DNA from: Anaerolineae bacterium
GTDB taxonomy: Bacteria; Chloroflexota; Anaerolineae; Promineifilales; Promineifilaceae
DNA length: 64,000 nucleotides
Assembly (NCBI GenBank): GCA_030425205.1
Contig: JAUIAP010000013.1
Span: 62,001-126,000, forward strand
Direction: 5' to 3'
Shown here: positions 31,256-44,300 of the stretch, in pieces
Position numbering within the stretch: the first letter of the stretch is position 1
How the letters are laid out: every line of letters begins with the position of its first letter
Position numbers and translations under genes: made by a program
The notes under the pieces: model-generated
Told to the model about the DNA's origin: nothing
Seen by the model: only the letters and a program-made list of their open reading frames with translations
Databases searched by the model: none

Positions 31256-31694
31256 AAGACATTTCCTCTACGATTGCTCTTGTAGATGCAGATGCGACGT
31301 GAACCGCGTTCACGCGCTCATCCTTCTAAGCTCCTAAATTTTTCATTACTTGTGACTTTTGTTTGCGATACGACTAATACAGGTAGGTTTGTTGATGTCA
31401 GCTACAATTTTCTGTCCCCTCGCCAGCCCACAAACTGTGCGGCTGGTTTACGATGCTGCGTCATTTGCATATCCTCGTGTCCAATATCTGGTGACGTGCG
31501 TACCAGTACCAACGTACTATGTTCCGCGCTTAAAGATATGCAGTGCTACTTAAATAAGGGGAAAAATATCTTTAAATTTCTTAATGAGAGGGGTTACAGA
31601 AACGCAAAAAAGGTCGGCAACAGTTGTTACCGACCTTTATGAGCGTAGCCGTCGTTGGCTGGAGGGAAATTATTGGCGTTCGTGCGTCACAGCA
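31256..31694. other. 439-bp intergenic region between the giant paralogues
   Basis: No convincing gene. The left part is the upstream region of the 2184-aa gene. At 31609-31638 a hairpin (AAAGGTCGGCAAC with GTTACCGACCTTT, one mismatch, loop AGTT) is preceded on the + strand by an A run (31606-31611), so on the minus strand it ends in a T run. It is the likely terminator of the 1986-aa gene and resembles the one at 24540-24565 in sequence and layout. Confidence 0.7.
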
Positions 31695-34600
31695 TTAACG
31701 ATGATTGCGTCTGCGGCTCCAGAGGAGGCAGACTGTCAGACCCGCAAGAATGACAGCAAACAAGGTGAGGGTGAAGGGGTTGGATTGGCCGAGCGCGTTG
31801 AGGGCAAGCGTGACGGCCGTTGGGATGATGGCATCCACGACATTGAAAGCATTCCACGCGCTGCGTGCGTCCTGCCCTGCGTACTGGCTGATATTTTGGC
31901 GCGTCCAAGCCTGTTGTAAGGCGTGTGCTAGGTTGGAGGAATCGGCCGATTCTTCCACCGCCGCCAACAGATCGTTATACAGCGTGGCCGCCTCCCCAAT
32001 CAACTCATCACTCACCGTACCATTCAGCATGTAGAGCGGCACAATTTGACGATAGAGCGCGTTGATGCGCTGACGCAACGCGGGGTTGTTGTACAACACT
32101 TCATCTAGCGTCAGCTTTTGAGCATCCGTCAGGAAGGTGTGGAAAACGGGTGCAGAGAACGGGACAAAACTGCTGGTTGCACGACCGTTCACCGTTGCGT
32201 CAGTTGCGCATTGGCCGCCCGTCTCGTTGTACCACTTCATCCACTCGTAATCCCATGAGAAGTCCCACCATGGCTGCGTGCCGTCGCTGACTGGCGTGCC
32301 GCCCGCATACGGGTTGCCGCCGGGCGCACCGCTTTCGTGCAGCCAAGTCACTCCCAAGTTGAGTGCGATGTCTGCCCCTGCACAAACATAATCGTTGTGC
32401 CTGAGAATATTGAGCCATGTGGCGATCATTTCGCGCAGCAGCAGCACGCGCTGGTCGCTGTTGCCAGCATCGCCCAAAATCGTTTCTACCTGCGTGCGGC
32501 TCAAGACGATGCACGCTTGCGTCCACCAAACCTCATATTGATCACACGTACCGTTGAGGTTGAAATCCCCGATGACGATACCTTGTGAGTCGGCAACGCC
32601 GTCATTGGTGAGATCGACTAGCTGCCACTTGACGATGTCGGCTTGTGTCAGCCACTCTTCGGCCGCATACACACCGGGTGATTCCTGCACCGTCAGGCTT
32701 GCCGTGTCGTTGCCAACCAGCGTCAACTCTGTTCCCTCTGGCGTTCCATTGACGGTCACATCCTCAAGCGAGTTGCTGCCAATCACAAAGATGTTGTAGT
32801 GGCATTCCCAAGATTGACCCGGCCACAGCTTTGGCATCCACCAAAAGCAGTCGCTTTCGTAGTTAAATGGGCTAGGTGCGATTTCACCAAACAGCGTACT
32901 AGCATACAGATCGACCTGAATTGGATGCATCCAGAGATCGGCCGAACTGTTATTCTCGACAATCACCGTGTACTCAACAAACGAGCCGGTCGCTGGAATG
33001 ATGGCGGGATGGCCAAACACCGACACGTCAAGCTGGAAATCTGTGTTATCGGCCGCATTGAGCGGATCGCTGCCGTTGCTGACCTCTTGCCCGTCGTTTA
33101 CGCCATCATTATCACTATCGGGATCGAGCGGGTTGGTGTCGAAGGTGTTGACCTCCTGACCATCTTTCAACCCGTCATCATCCGAATCGGGGTCGAGCGG
33201 GTTCGTACCAATCGCGTTCTCTTCCACATTGGCCAAACCATCGTTGTCCGCGTCAGCAGTGCCGCCCACAACAAGATCGTCGTCGGGATTGTCTGTCGGG
33301 TTTGTGCCGTTGCTGACTTCCGCGCCGTCGGTCACACCGCCGCTGTCGCTGTCGGGGTCAAGCGGATCGCTTCCGACCGTCAGCACCTCTTGCCCGTCAG
33401 TCAAGCCATCGTTGTCGCTGTCGTTATTTTTTGGATTGGTGTTGGTTTGCAACACCTCTTGCCCATCGCTCAACCCATCATCATCATCGTCTGCATCGAG
33501 TGGATTGGTGTTGACCGCGTTGACTTCTTCACCATCATTGAGGCCATCGTCATCGGTGTCAGGGTCGTTCGGGTCCGTGCCAACCGCTTGCTCTTCCGCA
33601 TCGGTAAGTCCATCGTTGTCACCATCAACGTTGCCGCCACCAAAATCATCATTAGGATTATCGATCGGGTTGGTGCCATTGCGAACTTCCGCGCCATCCG
33701 TCACGCCACCGTCGTCACTGTCGGGATCGAGCGGGTTGGTGCCAATGTTGTTGACCTCTTGCCCATCATTCAAACCATCATTGTCGCTGTCCGCGTCAAT
33801 GGGATTTGTGCCGACAACGTTGACCTCTTGCCCGTCATTCAGACCATCATTGTCGCTGTCGGAGTCAAGTGGGTTGGAGCCAGTTCCGTCAACCTCTTGA
33901 CCGTCGAGCAAGCTGTCATCGTCGCTGTCGGCATCAAACGGATCGGTGCCAATCGCCTGCTCTTCGCTGTTGGTCAATCCATCATTGTCGCTATCAGGAT
34001 CAACGTTGCCAAAGTCGTCGCTGGCGTCGTCGACAGGGTTCGTGCCGTTGCTAACTTCTGCTCCATCCGTTACACCACCATTGTCGCTGTCGGCATCAAG
34101 CGGGTCAGTGCCGACGTTATTGATTTCGTCACCGTCGTTCAGTCCGTCATTGTCACTATCCACGTCGAGTGGATCGGTGTTGAAGACGTTCACTTCCTGC
34201 CCATCACCAAGCCCGTCTACATCTGTGTCGATCACATTCGGGTTAGTGCCAAAGTCGTTGATCTCTTGCCCATCGCTCAGGCCATCGTCATCGCTGTCGG
34301 CGTCGAGTGGGTCGGTGCGCAGCAGGTCCACCTCTTGCCCGTCGCTCAAACCGTCATCATCGCTGTCGGAATCTTGCGGGTTGGTGCCAAAAACGGCCTC
34401 CTCGTTGTTGGTCAATCCGTCGCCATCTGCGTCGTTGTTGCCGAGATCATCGGCCGAATTATCAACCGGATTCGTCCCATTGCTGACTTCCGCACTGTCG
34501 GTCGCCCCACCGCCATCCGTATCGGGATCGAGTGGGTTTGTGCCGACATTGTTGACTTCATCCCCATCAGTTAGCCCATCATTATCACTGTCCGCATCGA

Positions 34601-37600
34601 GTGGATCGGTGGCTGTGATGTTGATCTCATGTCCATCGTTGAGACCATCCCCATCGCTGTCTGGGTTGAACGGGTCGGTGCCAAACCCATTCTCCTGCCC
34701 ATTGGTCAGCCCGTCGTTGTCGCTGTCTTGATTGAGGAGATCATCGTTTGTGTTGAGCGGATTGGTGCCATTGGCAAGCTCTTGCCCGTCGTTGACGCCA
34801 CCGCCGTCTGTGTCTGCAACGAGCGGGTTGGTGCCGATATTGTTAGCCTCTTGCCCATCGGTTAGAGCGTCATCGTCTGTATCTGCGTCGAGCGGGTCGG
34901 TGCCAGAAATGGCCGCTTCGCTACCATCGGTCAGCCCATCGCTGTCGCTGTCGGGATTATTAGGGTCAGTTCCCAGCACGGACTCCTCTGCGTTGGTCAA
35001 GCCATCGCTATCGTCGTCATATGGATCAAAATCATCGCTTGGATTGTTGACGGGGTTGGTGTTGTTGACGACCTCTTGCCCGTCATTCACGCCGCCGTCA
35101 TCGCTGTCTGGATCAAGGGGATTTGTGCCTGAATTGACAATCTCTTCGCCATCTGTCAGGCCGTCGTTGTCGCTGTCGGCATCATATGGATTGGTGCTTG
35201 TGATGTTGACTTCTTGGTCGTCGGAAATGCCGTCGTCGTCAGAATCTGCGTCACGATGGTTGGGAAGGTTGTCTCGGTCGGCGTCGTTGAGCGGGTTGGT
35301 TGCGGTGGCGGCACTGCCGCGTTGGGAGTTGTCATTATCGGCCGATCCGATCAACCCATCTCCATCCACACCATCCAGCCCATCGAGTTGACCATCGTCG
35401 TCGGCATCTGCCGCACCAAACCCCGCTTCATCGACATCGTTAAGCGTGTCGCCATCGCTGTCCACATCGCGCCAATCCCCCACGCCATCCGTGTCGTGAT
35501 CGGCGGGCGCATCGGGGCCACTGCCATCGCCGTTGTAATCTGGCGAACCCGATCCAAGCGGTTTCTCAATGTTGTCTGCAAAACCGTTCGCGCCAAAGCC
35601 GCCCCCTTCCATCACGTCGATCACGCCGTCCGCATTGGCGTCGAATGACGTTGCACCAGCAGGGATCGCTTCAAGCGAGTCGGCAATGCCATCGTTGTCC
35701 GAATCCAAATCGCGGCTATCGGGTACACCGTCTCCATCAGTGTCAGTCAACCCATCTCCTTCAACACTGTCGAGGAGTCCGTCGTTGTCATCATCGATGT
35801 CTACGTTGTCTTTGATGCCGTCATTGTCAGTGTCCTCAACGACGAGGACGGGTAAGCCGGTTGGACACGAAATCGTTGGTGCTGGAGGAATTCCGCCATT
35901 GTCAGTGCTTCTAAACTTGTTGCCACTACCAAACGTGTAGCTAATTAACCTGTCAAACAGAACATCGACATAGCTGCCCGAGCCTGCAAGCTGCAATTTG
36001 CTGTTCTTGATTGAGCTGAACGAGCCCAACAGCCAGCTGTAATTTTGAATGTCGCTGCCGTCGGCATTCGTTTTTCCATTGATATTGTTGCCAAAGAAGA
36101 GACCCCCGTCGATCGTTGTCGTCGCATATTGGTTGGCAATCGCCGCACCCCACGACCCGGCAGGTACGGCGTTGTTGACAAAGCTGCTGTCGATAAAATC
36201 CCAGCCATTGAGGCTGCCATAGATGAAGATTGCACCCCCATCGTGGTCGCTCAAGGTGCGCTGTGTTCGTTCGGCCGCGCGGTTATTAAAGAAGATTGTC
36301 TCCTCGGCCCGACTACGGTTAAGGCTAAGCAAGTCATAGCTGTAGATTGCACCACCACTGCCAGCCATATTGTCATAGAATTTGCTCCCAAAGATTTGTA
36401 ATGAAGAACCACTACCAAAAATTGCCCCACCTTGGTCGCTCGCCGATATGTTGCTGTGCGCGACTTCGGACGCACGATTGCTGACAAACGCTGTGTCGCG
36501 GATGGTGATCGACGCGTCGTTGGCGTAAATTGCGCCACCGTCGTCATCGGCCGAATTGGATTGAAACGCACTCTGCTCGATCACGTTTTTGTACGCATCT
36601 GTAAAACTGATCGCGCCACCAACATCGTCCGCATAGTTACCACAGAAGTTGCTGTTACGAATCGTCCAACCGCTCGCGCGATCAAAGTAGATCGCACCTG
36701 CATCATCGCTGCTCGCGCGATTATTGACAAAGCTGACGGTGTCGATCACCAAATTGCCTTTGTTGGTTAGGGAGTTGCTGTTTAGTACGCCGGGATAGAC
36801 GTTGACAAGGTGGAGCGCAGCCGATCGGGTCGATTCATTCTCAAGAAACGTGCTGTTCTTCAATAGAATCTTTGAGTTCGTGTGGCTCTTGTTGGCAATA
36901 TAAAATGCCCCGTATGTGCTATGACTGTCGTTGTTGCGCACGATCAGGTCGATAAATTTGAAGTCAATGGCATCACCAGATTGGGTAACCGTCGAACGGA
37001 AGGCCGATCCGTCCAGATTGCCATTTTGTAAAATTAGCCCCTGTAGCGTGATCTGTGTGGCGTTATATTGCGCGTGATCAAAAATGCGGTGTGCGCTGCC
37101 TGCGCTCCCGTCGATGATCGTTGGATTGACTTCAGGATCATACCCAGTGAGATCGGTGCCAGTTGCATTGACTGGGAACCCGCCAATGACGGTGTGACCA
37201 TACAGACTGTCGAGATTGATCACATAGTTGGGTAGATAGGTGCCTGCCGCGATGTAAACCGTTCCACCCGCTTCAATTGCATCCAGCAGGTTGGTCGCGC
37301 CCATCGCATTGTCCCAGCTTGTTCCCGTGCGATTGCCGCGTGCAAATGGTTTGATGTAATAGGTGCCAGTGGGTAATGGGTTGACAATTTCGGCCGATGC
37401 CCGCAGCCCCCCTTCCGCTTCGATACTATCCAAAATCCCATCGTTGTCGCTATCGATGTCGAGGTTATCGGTAATGCCGTCGCCGTCGCTGTCGATTGTT
37501 CCGTAACCCTCGTTCACATCGAGAACGCCGTCGCCATCGCTATCCAAATTGAGATCGTACCATTGTTGTGCGTCGACATTGTGCAAACAAGTCAACAAAA

Positions 37601-37649
37601 CAAGCAAAAGCGGCAGGCACAAGGCGCGGATAGTGGCCTTATTTGTCAT
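31695..37649 (-). CDS. giant surface protein, paralogue of the 2184-aa protein
   Basis: I prefer the start at ATG 37649 ([10 protein letters not shown], 1984 residues), since AAGGA lies 7 nt before it but only 1 nt before the ATG at 37655. The signal peptide ends near VDAQQ. Unlike the paralogue, an Asp-rich calcium-repeat block lies before the beta-helix (residues 35-85). The beta-helix (about 100-600), the long calcium-repeat array (about 605-1535) and the shared Trp/Cys-rich module (about 1537-1940) follow, ending IIPTAVTLA, a hydrophobic stretch and SRRRNHR. The DUF11-like insert of the paralogue is absent. It has six TCGGCCGA sites against one in the paralogue. The probable role is a surface stalk or adhesin (inference). 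Confidence 0.88.
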   Translation of the reverse strand: MTNKATIRALCLPLLLVLLTCLHNVDAQQWYDLNLDSDGDGVLDVNEGYGTIDSDGDGITDNLDIDSDNDGILDSIEAEGGLRASAEIVNPLPTGTYYIKPFARGNRTGTSWDNAMGATNLLDAIEAGGTVYIAAGTYLPNYVINLDSLYGHTVIGGFPVNATGTDLTGYDPEVNPTIIDGSAGSAHRIFDHAQYNATQITLQGLILQNGNLDGSAFRSTVTQSGDAIDFKFIDLIVRNNDSHSTYGAFYIANKSHTNSKILLKNSTFLENESTRSAALHLVNVYPGVLNSNSLTNKGNLVIDTVSFVNNRASSDDAGAIYFDRASGWTIRNSNFCGNYADDVGGAISFTDAYKNVIEQSAFQSNSADDDGGAIYANDASITIRDTAFVSNRASEVAHSNISASDQGGAIFGSGSSLQIFGSKFYDNMAGSGGAIYSYDLLSLNRSRAEETIFFNNRAAERTQRTLSDHDGGAIFIYGSLNGWDFIDSSFVNNAVPAGSWGAAIANQYATTTIDGGLFFGNNINGKTNADGSDIQNYSWLLGSFSSIKNSKLQLAGSGSYVDVLFDRLISYTFGSGNKFRSTDNGGIPPAPTISCPTGLPVLVVEDTDNDGIKDNVDIDDDNDGLLDSVEGDGLTDTDGDGVPDSRDLDSDNDGIADSLEAIPAGATSFDANADGVIDVMEGGGFGANGFADNIEKPLGSGSPDYNGDGSGPDAPADHDTDGVGDWRDVDSDGDTLNDVDEAGFGAADADDDGQLDGLDGVDGDGLIGSADNDNSQRGSAATATNPLNDADRDNLPNHRDADSDDDGISDDQEVNITSTNPYDADSDNDGLTDGEEIVNSGTNPLDPDSDDGGVNDGQEVVNNTNPVNNPSDDFDPYDDDSDGLTNAEESVLGTDPNNPDSDSDGLTDGSEAAISGTDPLDADTDDDALTDGQEANNIGTNPLVADTDGGGVNDGQELANGTNPLNTNDDLLNQDSDNDGLTNGQENGFGTDPFNPDSDGDGLNDGHEINITATDPLDADSDNDGLTDGDEVNNVGTNPLDPDTDGGGATDSAEVSNGTNPVDNSADDLGNNDADGDGLTNNEEAVFGTNPQDSDSDDDGLSDGQEVDLLRTDPLDADSDDDGLSDGQEINDFGTNPNVIDTDVDGLGDGQEVNVFNTDPLDVDSDNDGLNDGDEINNVGTDPLDADSDNGGVTDGAEVSNGTNPVDDASDDFGNVDPDSDNDGLTNSEEQAIGTDPFDADSDDDSLLDGQEVDGTGSNPLDSDSDNDGLNDGQEVNVVGTNPIDADSDNDGLNDGQEVNNIGTNPLDPDSDDGGVTDGAEVRNGTNPIDNPNDDFGGGNVDGDNDGLTDAEEQAVGTDPNDPDTDDDGLNDGEEVNAVNTNPLDADDDDDGLSDGQEVLQTNTNPKNNDSDNDGLTDGQEVLTVGSDPLDPDSDSGGVTDGAEVSNGTNPTDNPDDDLVVGGTADADNDGLANVEENAIGTNPLDPDSDDDGLKDGQEVNTFDTNPLDPDSDNDGVNDGQEVSNGSDPLNAADNTDFQLDVSVFGHPAIIPATGSFVEYTVIVENNSSADLWMHPIQVDLYASTLFGEIAPSPFNYESDCFWWMPKLWPGQSWECHYNIFVIGSNSLEDVTVNGTPEGTELTLVGNDTASLTVQESPGVYAAEEWLTQADIVKWQLVDLTNDGVADSQGIVIGDFNLNGTCDQYEVWWTQACIVLSRTQVETILGDAGNSDQRVLLLREMIATWLNILRHNDYVCAGADIALNLGVTWLHESGAPGGNPYAGGTPVSDGTQPWWDFSWDYEWMKWYNETGGQCATDATVNGRATSSFVPFSAPVFHTFLTDAQKLTLDEVLYNNPALRQRINALYRQIVPLYMLNGTVSDELIGEAATLYNDLLAAVEESADSSNLAHALQQAWTRQNISQYAGQDARSAWNAFNVVDAIIPTAVTLALNALGQSNPFTLTLFAVILAGLTVCLLWSRRRNHR
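33050..35850 (-). repeat. Asp-rich calcium-repeat array (1986-aa protein)
   Basis: Units of about 69 bp encode [20 protein letters not shown]-type calcium motifs. The array parallels the one at 26690-29560, but units prefer DSD where the other prefers DTD, so the two arrays have each been homogenised internally after duplication. Confidence 0.88.
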
Positions 37650-37655
37650 AAACAT

Positions 37656-38323
37656 TTCCTTTCAAAAGCTACATCAATTTAGGCATAACGCATATATGCA
37701 TCTACTGGCACTCTGTGAATGGCTCCACCCATCCCACATCAACCATGTAAACAATCCCAGCTCAGCCTCGCACCGAATTCGGGAAGATTGTGTGTCAATA
37801 GCGACTAAAGTAACAAACCAATCTTGCATTATCCCTGAATAAATTGGCTCGTGCCCATGCGCGCAAACGGTGGCTCCATCGTTTGACCACTGGTTAACAG
37901 TGTAAAACGCCCCACTTGGACTGCACTTAAAAATTCTTAAAATTGTGGAAACCTCAACTGCGTGGCCAAAGGCGCAACACATTTTGCTGCGAGCATCGCG
38001 CAGCGTCTATCGGCTTCGTTTTGCAGGCGCTTCTTTCCGAATACTACCCGCTTTACATTTAGACAAAAAAAGTTTAGAGTTAGATAACGAGTGGCAGCCC
38101 CTCCCCACCGACATCGATTCCAGCCATCTCGCCGAACATCTCGCATCTAATAATTCACAACCGATCACAAACCGCGCATTTATGCGCCGTATCTATCATT
38201 TCTTAGGCTTACCAGCGAAGTAAGCAATGAGGTTATCAGGAAATCAGGGTTTCAGGTCGTCAGGAGCATCTGACCACCTAAAATCCTGACCACCTGAAAT
38301 CCTTTGAAGGGGCGGAACCAATC
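37656..38323. other. 668-bp intergenic region with an imperfect hairpin
   Basis: The region separates divergent giant genes and must hold promoters for both, but I see no clear -35/-10 pair. One doubtful small frame (37945-38223) is listed separately. Near the 2370-aa gene, TTTCAGGTCGTCAGGA (38250-38265) and TCCTGACCACCTGAAA (38284-38299) pair with one mismatch, inside a TCAGG-rich stretch. A related TCAGG/CCTAAAATCCTGA stretch lies at 57335-57380. Confidence 0.6.
37945..38223 (+). CDS. possible small hypothetical protein (92 aa), doubtful
   Basis: An open frame starting METSTAWPKAQH and ending HFLGLPAK. Its composition is not obviously that of a shadow frame, since no gene lies opposite it. 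There is no good ribosome site, no recognisable domain and no conserved motif I know. It may be a decayed gene remnant or chance. It lies 100 bp upstream of the 2370-aa gene. Confidence 0.25.
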   Translation: METSTAWPKAQHILLRASRSVYRLRFAGASFRILPALHLDKKSLELDNEWQPLPTDIDSSHLAEHLASNNSQPITNRAFMRRIYHFLGLPAK

Positions 38324-41300
38324 ATGAACTCATCTCATCGATCAACCACTTTACGAATCGTGCGTGTTATCGGCTGGCTTGCGCTGCTTTGGCTATTTGT
38401 GCCAGTTGGGATGGGTGTTTTTGCGGCCGATCCTATCGGTTCGATCTTTGTCGATGCCAACGTGGGGGGTGGTGCGAACAACGGCAACAGTTGGGCAAGT
38501 GCGTACACCGATCTGCAATCGGCCCTCGCCGTCGCGGGAGCGGGCGACGAAATTTTTGTCGCGCAGGGCCTATATAAGCCGACAGCCGCCGCAGACCGCA
38601 CTGCCACATTCTTGCTCGCAGATGGGGTGGCACTGTACGGCGGCTTTCCAACGGGCGGTGGTCTGTTCGCTGAGCGCGATCACAACGCCTTTCCCACCGT
38701 CCTCAGCGGCGACATCGACAACGACGACACAACCGACGCGAACGGCGTGATCAATGATCCCAACAACATCTCTGGTACCAATAGCTATCACGTCGTGCGT
38801 GGAGCCAACAACGCCGCGTTCGTGCTCGATAGCTTCACGATTACTGGGGGTCGCGCTGACACCAGTGGTGATATTGACAGTCAGTGGGGTGGCGGCTTAT
38901 TCATTAGCGGTGGTTCACCACGCATCAACAATGTGAGCTTTGTGGGCAACTACTCGTTTCGCGGCGGTGGTCTTTTTATCAATAATTTCAGCACAGCGCT
39001 CGTTACCAACAGTAGCTTTCTCGCCAATAAATCTGATGATTGGGGTGGCGCGTTAGCCAGCCAGTCGAGCAGCTACAATTTCATCAACGTCCAGTTTTTG
39101 GGCAATCACGGCGCAGTTGGCGGCGCGGCCTTTATCGACGACAGTCCGACATTTACCAACGTGCTGTTTGTCGGTAACGTGACGAACACGAACGGTGGTG
39201 CGATTCGCTACAACGACGGCGGCTCGAACGAGTCATTGACCCTTACCAACGTGACGATGGCATATAACGAGGCGACAACGGGTGGCGGTGGATTTTGGAT
39301 GGATGGCGCGGGAACCAACCACATATTCAACCTTGAGAACGTGATTCTGTGGCGGAACGTTGCGCCAGCCGATGCCCAAATGGGGGGAGGATTCGTCACA
39401 CATCCGACAACGGTGCAAAATGGGCTGATCGATGGTGGCTGCCCTGCCGCCGTCACATGCAACAGTCTGATTACGGCCGATCCGTTGTTCCAGACGACCC
39501 CGAACGATGGCGATGGGAGTTGGGTGACGCTGGCAGACAACGATTACGGCGATTTGAGGTTGCAAGCGGGTTCCCCGGCGATTGACGCGGGGAGCTTCGT
39601 GTTGTTGCCCACAGATTTGTTTGACCTAAACAATGACGGCAACACGGCTGGGACGCTGCCCTTCGATCTCGACCGCAATCGCCGCAACATCTTGTCTCAC
39701 GCTGGCAACGGCGGCAATGTCGATTTGGGCCCCTACGAGTCACAGCGGGTTGGCTTTGACTTTGAGGGGTTGTCAGCCGAGACAGGGCAAGCTGCCGTCG
39801 ATGTGGTCAACACAGCCTATGGCCTTCAGGGCTGGACTGTTGATGCATTTGTCAAAGACGCGACATATCCAGCCACCGATGGAACGGCGTTCACCGTTGC
39901 GTCCGACACTGGTGGCAAAGATTTGGTCCTCAACTTTGTGGTGGCTGTCGATTCAGTTCAAGTGACAATTGGTGGTGTCACCGATCCCCCAGTCACGTTG
40001 GAGGCGTATGACCAGACAAATGTTGTCGGTGACAATATCAATGTTGGGGCGTTGATCGATTCTGCCAACACCAATGTGCCAGCCACGATTACCGTCACGG
40101 GAAACTGCATTCGTTCGATCAAATTAGACGCACAGGGAACTGGCGACTTTACGCTTGAGTCGCTGGAGTTTACCGTGCAGACAGGCCCTAACAGCGATGA
40201 CGATACGTTGATCGACCTGTGTGATGATAGTTATGAGGTGAATTCGGCCGATGATCTCAACGACGGCGCATGTGGCGCACTGCACTGCTCATTACGCGAA
40301 GCGATCGCCGCCGCCAATGCCCATGCCAATGGCTCACTGATCGACACCATCAGCTTCAATATTGCGGGGGCGGGCGTACATACTATTACAACGGCCGATT
40401 TTCTTCCCAACATCACCAACCCAGTCGTGATCGATGGCTACACCCAACCCGGTGCGTCGGCTAACACCCTCGCCGTTGGCAATGATGCGGTCATCCTGAT
40501 CGAGCTAGACAACAGCATCAGTTCTGCCAATGGATTGACATTCGCGGGTGGCAGCGCGGGCAGCAGCGTGCGGGGATTGTCGATCATCAACGGATTTGAC
40601 GGCATTACGCTGCCCAGTGCAAACAACATCACCGTACAGGGCAACTGGATCGGCGTGACGGCGGCAGGTGCGGCAGGTGGCAACACAGGCTCTGGGATTC
40701 GCATCACCCAATCGAACAACACCATCGGTGGCGCACTGCCCGCGCAGCGCAACGTGATTGGCAACAACTTGGGTATTGGCGGCGGCATCCACTTCGACGG
40801 CGGCACAAACACAACCGTGACCAACAACTACATCGGCACAAATCCCACTGGCACAGTGGCGATGGGAAACACGTTTGGTGGCATCAACGCGCTTAACCTC
40901 TCGACCGGCAACACCATCAGCGGCAACCTAATTTCGGGCAACAGTAGCGGCGTTTTCCTGCTCAGTTCGTCCAGCAACCTCGTCGAAAACAACATTGTCG
41001 GTCTGAACGCCAGTGGCGCGGTCGCCCTGCCCAATTCATTCGAGGGGGTGGTCGTCAACGCATCGAATAGTGTGCAGATTTTCAACAACACCATCGCCGG
41101 CAACGGCACGCACGGCATCTCCTTAATCGACATTGTGGCAGCCAACACGCTGCTAGGCAACCTGATCGGCACCAACGCCAGTGGCAGCGCACTCGGCAAT
41201 GGTGGACATGGCGTGCTTGTAACCAACTCGAACGCACAAGTCGGCTTGCCCGGTTTTGAAAACAGTATCGCCTTCAATTCGGATGACGGCGTTTCTGTTT

Positions 41301-44300
41301 TGGGTGGATCAACCGTAGCCACCAACAATAATCTCATTTACAGCAATGGCGGCTTGGGTATCGACTTGGGCAACGACGGGGCGGACACGAACGACATCGG
41401 GGATGGGGATGCGGGCATGAACGGCCGACTCAACGCCCCCGTTCTGTTTGGGGTTAGCAGCGACGCGATCACGACGACGATTTTGGCGTTGTACAACAGC
41501 GCGGCGACAACCACCTACGACATCACCGCCTATTTCAGCGACAATTGCGACCCATCGGGTTTTGGCGAGGGGGAAAGGATTGCTGGGCGCACGCAGATCA
41601 CGACCAACGGCGATGGCAACGGGTTGATCAATTTACAAATTGGAAGCCCGACTCCAATTGGCATGTTTGTGACGCTGACCGCCTCCGAAGTTGGTTCGGC
41701 TACGTCGGAGTTTTCGGCGTGTCGGCGGATTAGTCCGAATAATACGGCGTGGACGACGGCGTTTGAGATTCCGTTATCAGGCAGTCCAGAGATTAGGGCA
41801 GGATCGGCCGAACACGTTCTCGACAAGCAGGGACAATCGCGTTGGTATCGCATCCCCGTTCAGCCCGAAAGTCAACTGCTGATCACGCTCGAAGACCTGC
41901 CGGCTAATTATGACATCAGCGTGTTCAAGGACATCGCCAAAGCGTATCATGCGATCAATGATCCAGCTGACCTGCTGCGTCTGACCGTCGAACATGCGCC
42001 CGATGCGTTTACCAATCCTGACGCATTCACAAACCCCGATGCGTTCACCAATCCCGACGCATTTACAAACCCTGATGCGTTTACCAACCCGTTAGTTGTC
42101 AATCCCGACGCATTTACCAATCCTGACGCATTTACAAACCCCGATGCGTTCACCAATCCCGACGCATTCACAAACCCCGATGCGTTCACTAATCCCGACG
42201 CATTCACAAATCCCGATGCGTTCACCAATCCCGACGCATTCACAAACCCCGATGCGTTCACTAATCCCGACGCATTCACAAATCCTGATGCGTTCACCAA
42301 TCCCGACGCATTCACGAGCGCACAGGTGCAGTCATTGGTCGGTGCGTCCGTTTTGGATGGGCTGGCGACGGAGCAGATTATCGGCCGAACTTGGAACAAC
42401 AGCGGCGACTACTACATCCGCGTGCGGGGACGTAACGGCGCATTTGACCGCGCCGATCCGTTCACATTGAATGTCACCGTCCTGAGTGGGGCGTGTGGTG
42501 ATGTGTCGCCCGTTTTGCCACAGGGAACAGTTCAGGGAGTGGACGGAGATTTTGAGACGATCATTTTGCATGATATCGGCCGAATGCCCGGCTCCCCATC
42601 CGAACGCGCAACCTTGCAAACGCAGCTCAACCTGTTGGCACAACACCCGGCGGTCAACGGGGTCGTCGTGGACATCAGCCAAGATGCACGGGTCAATGCG
42701 GCACGCACACAAGCAGAAGAGAATGTCGATTGCCCCTACGCGCAGAACGTTCTCGGCGACGCGATTAAGCGCATCATTGACGACTATCGCGCCGAAAACA
42801 CGCTCCGTTACGTCGTGCTGATTGGGTCAGATGACATCATCCCGTTCTATCGCTACCCCGACACCGCGCCGATTGGATTGGAGTCGGAATACGTGCCGCC
42901 CGTCGTCGATGGCACGCACTCGCAAGCCAGTTTGCGCCTCAACTACATGCTGGGGCAAGACGCCTATGGGACACAGCGCGAAATATCGCTACACGAAGCG
43001 GTCTTCCCCCTGCCCGATTTAGCAGTCGGCCGATTGGTCGAAACGGCCGATGAAGCGACGACGATGATCGATGCGTTTTTGGGCAGTGTCGATGGCACGA
43101 TCACGCCCGAATCGGCGTATCTGTCGAGCTATGGATTTTTGGTCGATGGGTCGGAGGCAGTCGAAGCGGAGTTGATCGACGGGTTAGGTGAAAATGGCAG
43201 TGTGACGACCCTCTACTCGCCTGCCGACATGCCACCGTCAGACCCAAGCTCATGGACAGCGAACGATTTGCGCGACGGCTTGCTCGGCAGTCGGCACGAT
43301 ATGGTTTATCTGGCGGGGCATTTCAGCGCGTATGGGGCATTGGCGGCCGATTACGAGACGCGCCTCACGACCCGTCAGGTCGTACAGTCACAAGTCGATC
43401 TCACGAACGTGTTGGTCTACAGCAGTGGCTGTCATTCTGGTTACAACGTCGTCAACGAGCATGGCATCTTCAACGAGCCAGATTGGGCGCAGGCGTTTGC
43501 GCAGAAAGGGGCGATGTTGATCGCGGGAACGGGCTATCAGTATGGCGACACCGATCTGACTGAATACAGCGAACGACTCTATCTGACGTTTACACGCTCA
43601 CTACGCGAACACGATGTCGTTTCAGTCGGTGAGGCGTTGGTGCGGGCAAAGCAGCAATATCTGGCAGATACGAGTGTCGAGATCGACGGCGTGGTTGAGA
43701 AGTCGGTCGTGATTGCGACGCTGTTTGGTCTGCCGATGATGCAGGTCGATCTGCCTACGCCGCCCGTGCCGCCGATTGACTTCCCACCAACTGTAATGGG
43801 AACGAATCCCGTCACGACGCAGCCAGGATTGGGGCTGGGGCTGAATTCGGCCGAAATCACCGTCACCCCCACCCTCACGATCACCGAAATCAGCCTGACC
43901 AGCACGACAGGCACACCGCTGACCGCGACCGTCGTCACAGGCGATCAAGGGGTCTCGACGCGACCGGGACAGCCGATCTTCCCGCTCTCGATTTACGACG
44001 TGACGCACCCCGACGGTGCAGATGAGCAGGTGTTGCGCGGCATCGGTTTTCGTGGTGGACGTTATAGCGATTCGGCCGATATTATGCCGTTAACCAGCGC
44101 ACCCGCGACCGAGATCAACGGCGTGCATCCCGTCTTCCGCAGCGACACGTTTTATCCGCGCTCAACAGCACGGGCGAACTATTTCGACGCGCTGTTCGAT
44201 CCTGTCAATGGCGAAGTGCGCCTGATGGTGACGGGCGTGCAGTACCGCTCGGCCGCCACCAACACCATCACGGGAACCTTGCGTCAATACGATGCGCTCG

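Noticed and set aside
31286..31642. 118-residue frame between the giant genes
   Set aside because: No ribosome site, Cys-rich random composition, and it runs into the terminator hairpin at 31609.
32799..34731. 591- and 261-residue + strand frames
   Set aside because: Antisense of the second calcium-repeat array, with no ribosome site.
26690..35850. Possible CRISPR arrays, because of the regular repeats
   Set aside because: The units are contiguous, coding, in frame and lack unique spacers; no cas genes.
41947..42399. Minus-strand frame encoding VNASGF repeats
   Set aside because: It is the reverse strand of the NPDAFT array in a well supported 2370-aa gene.
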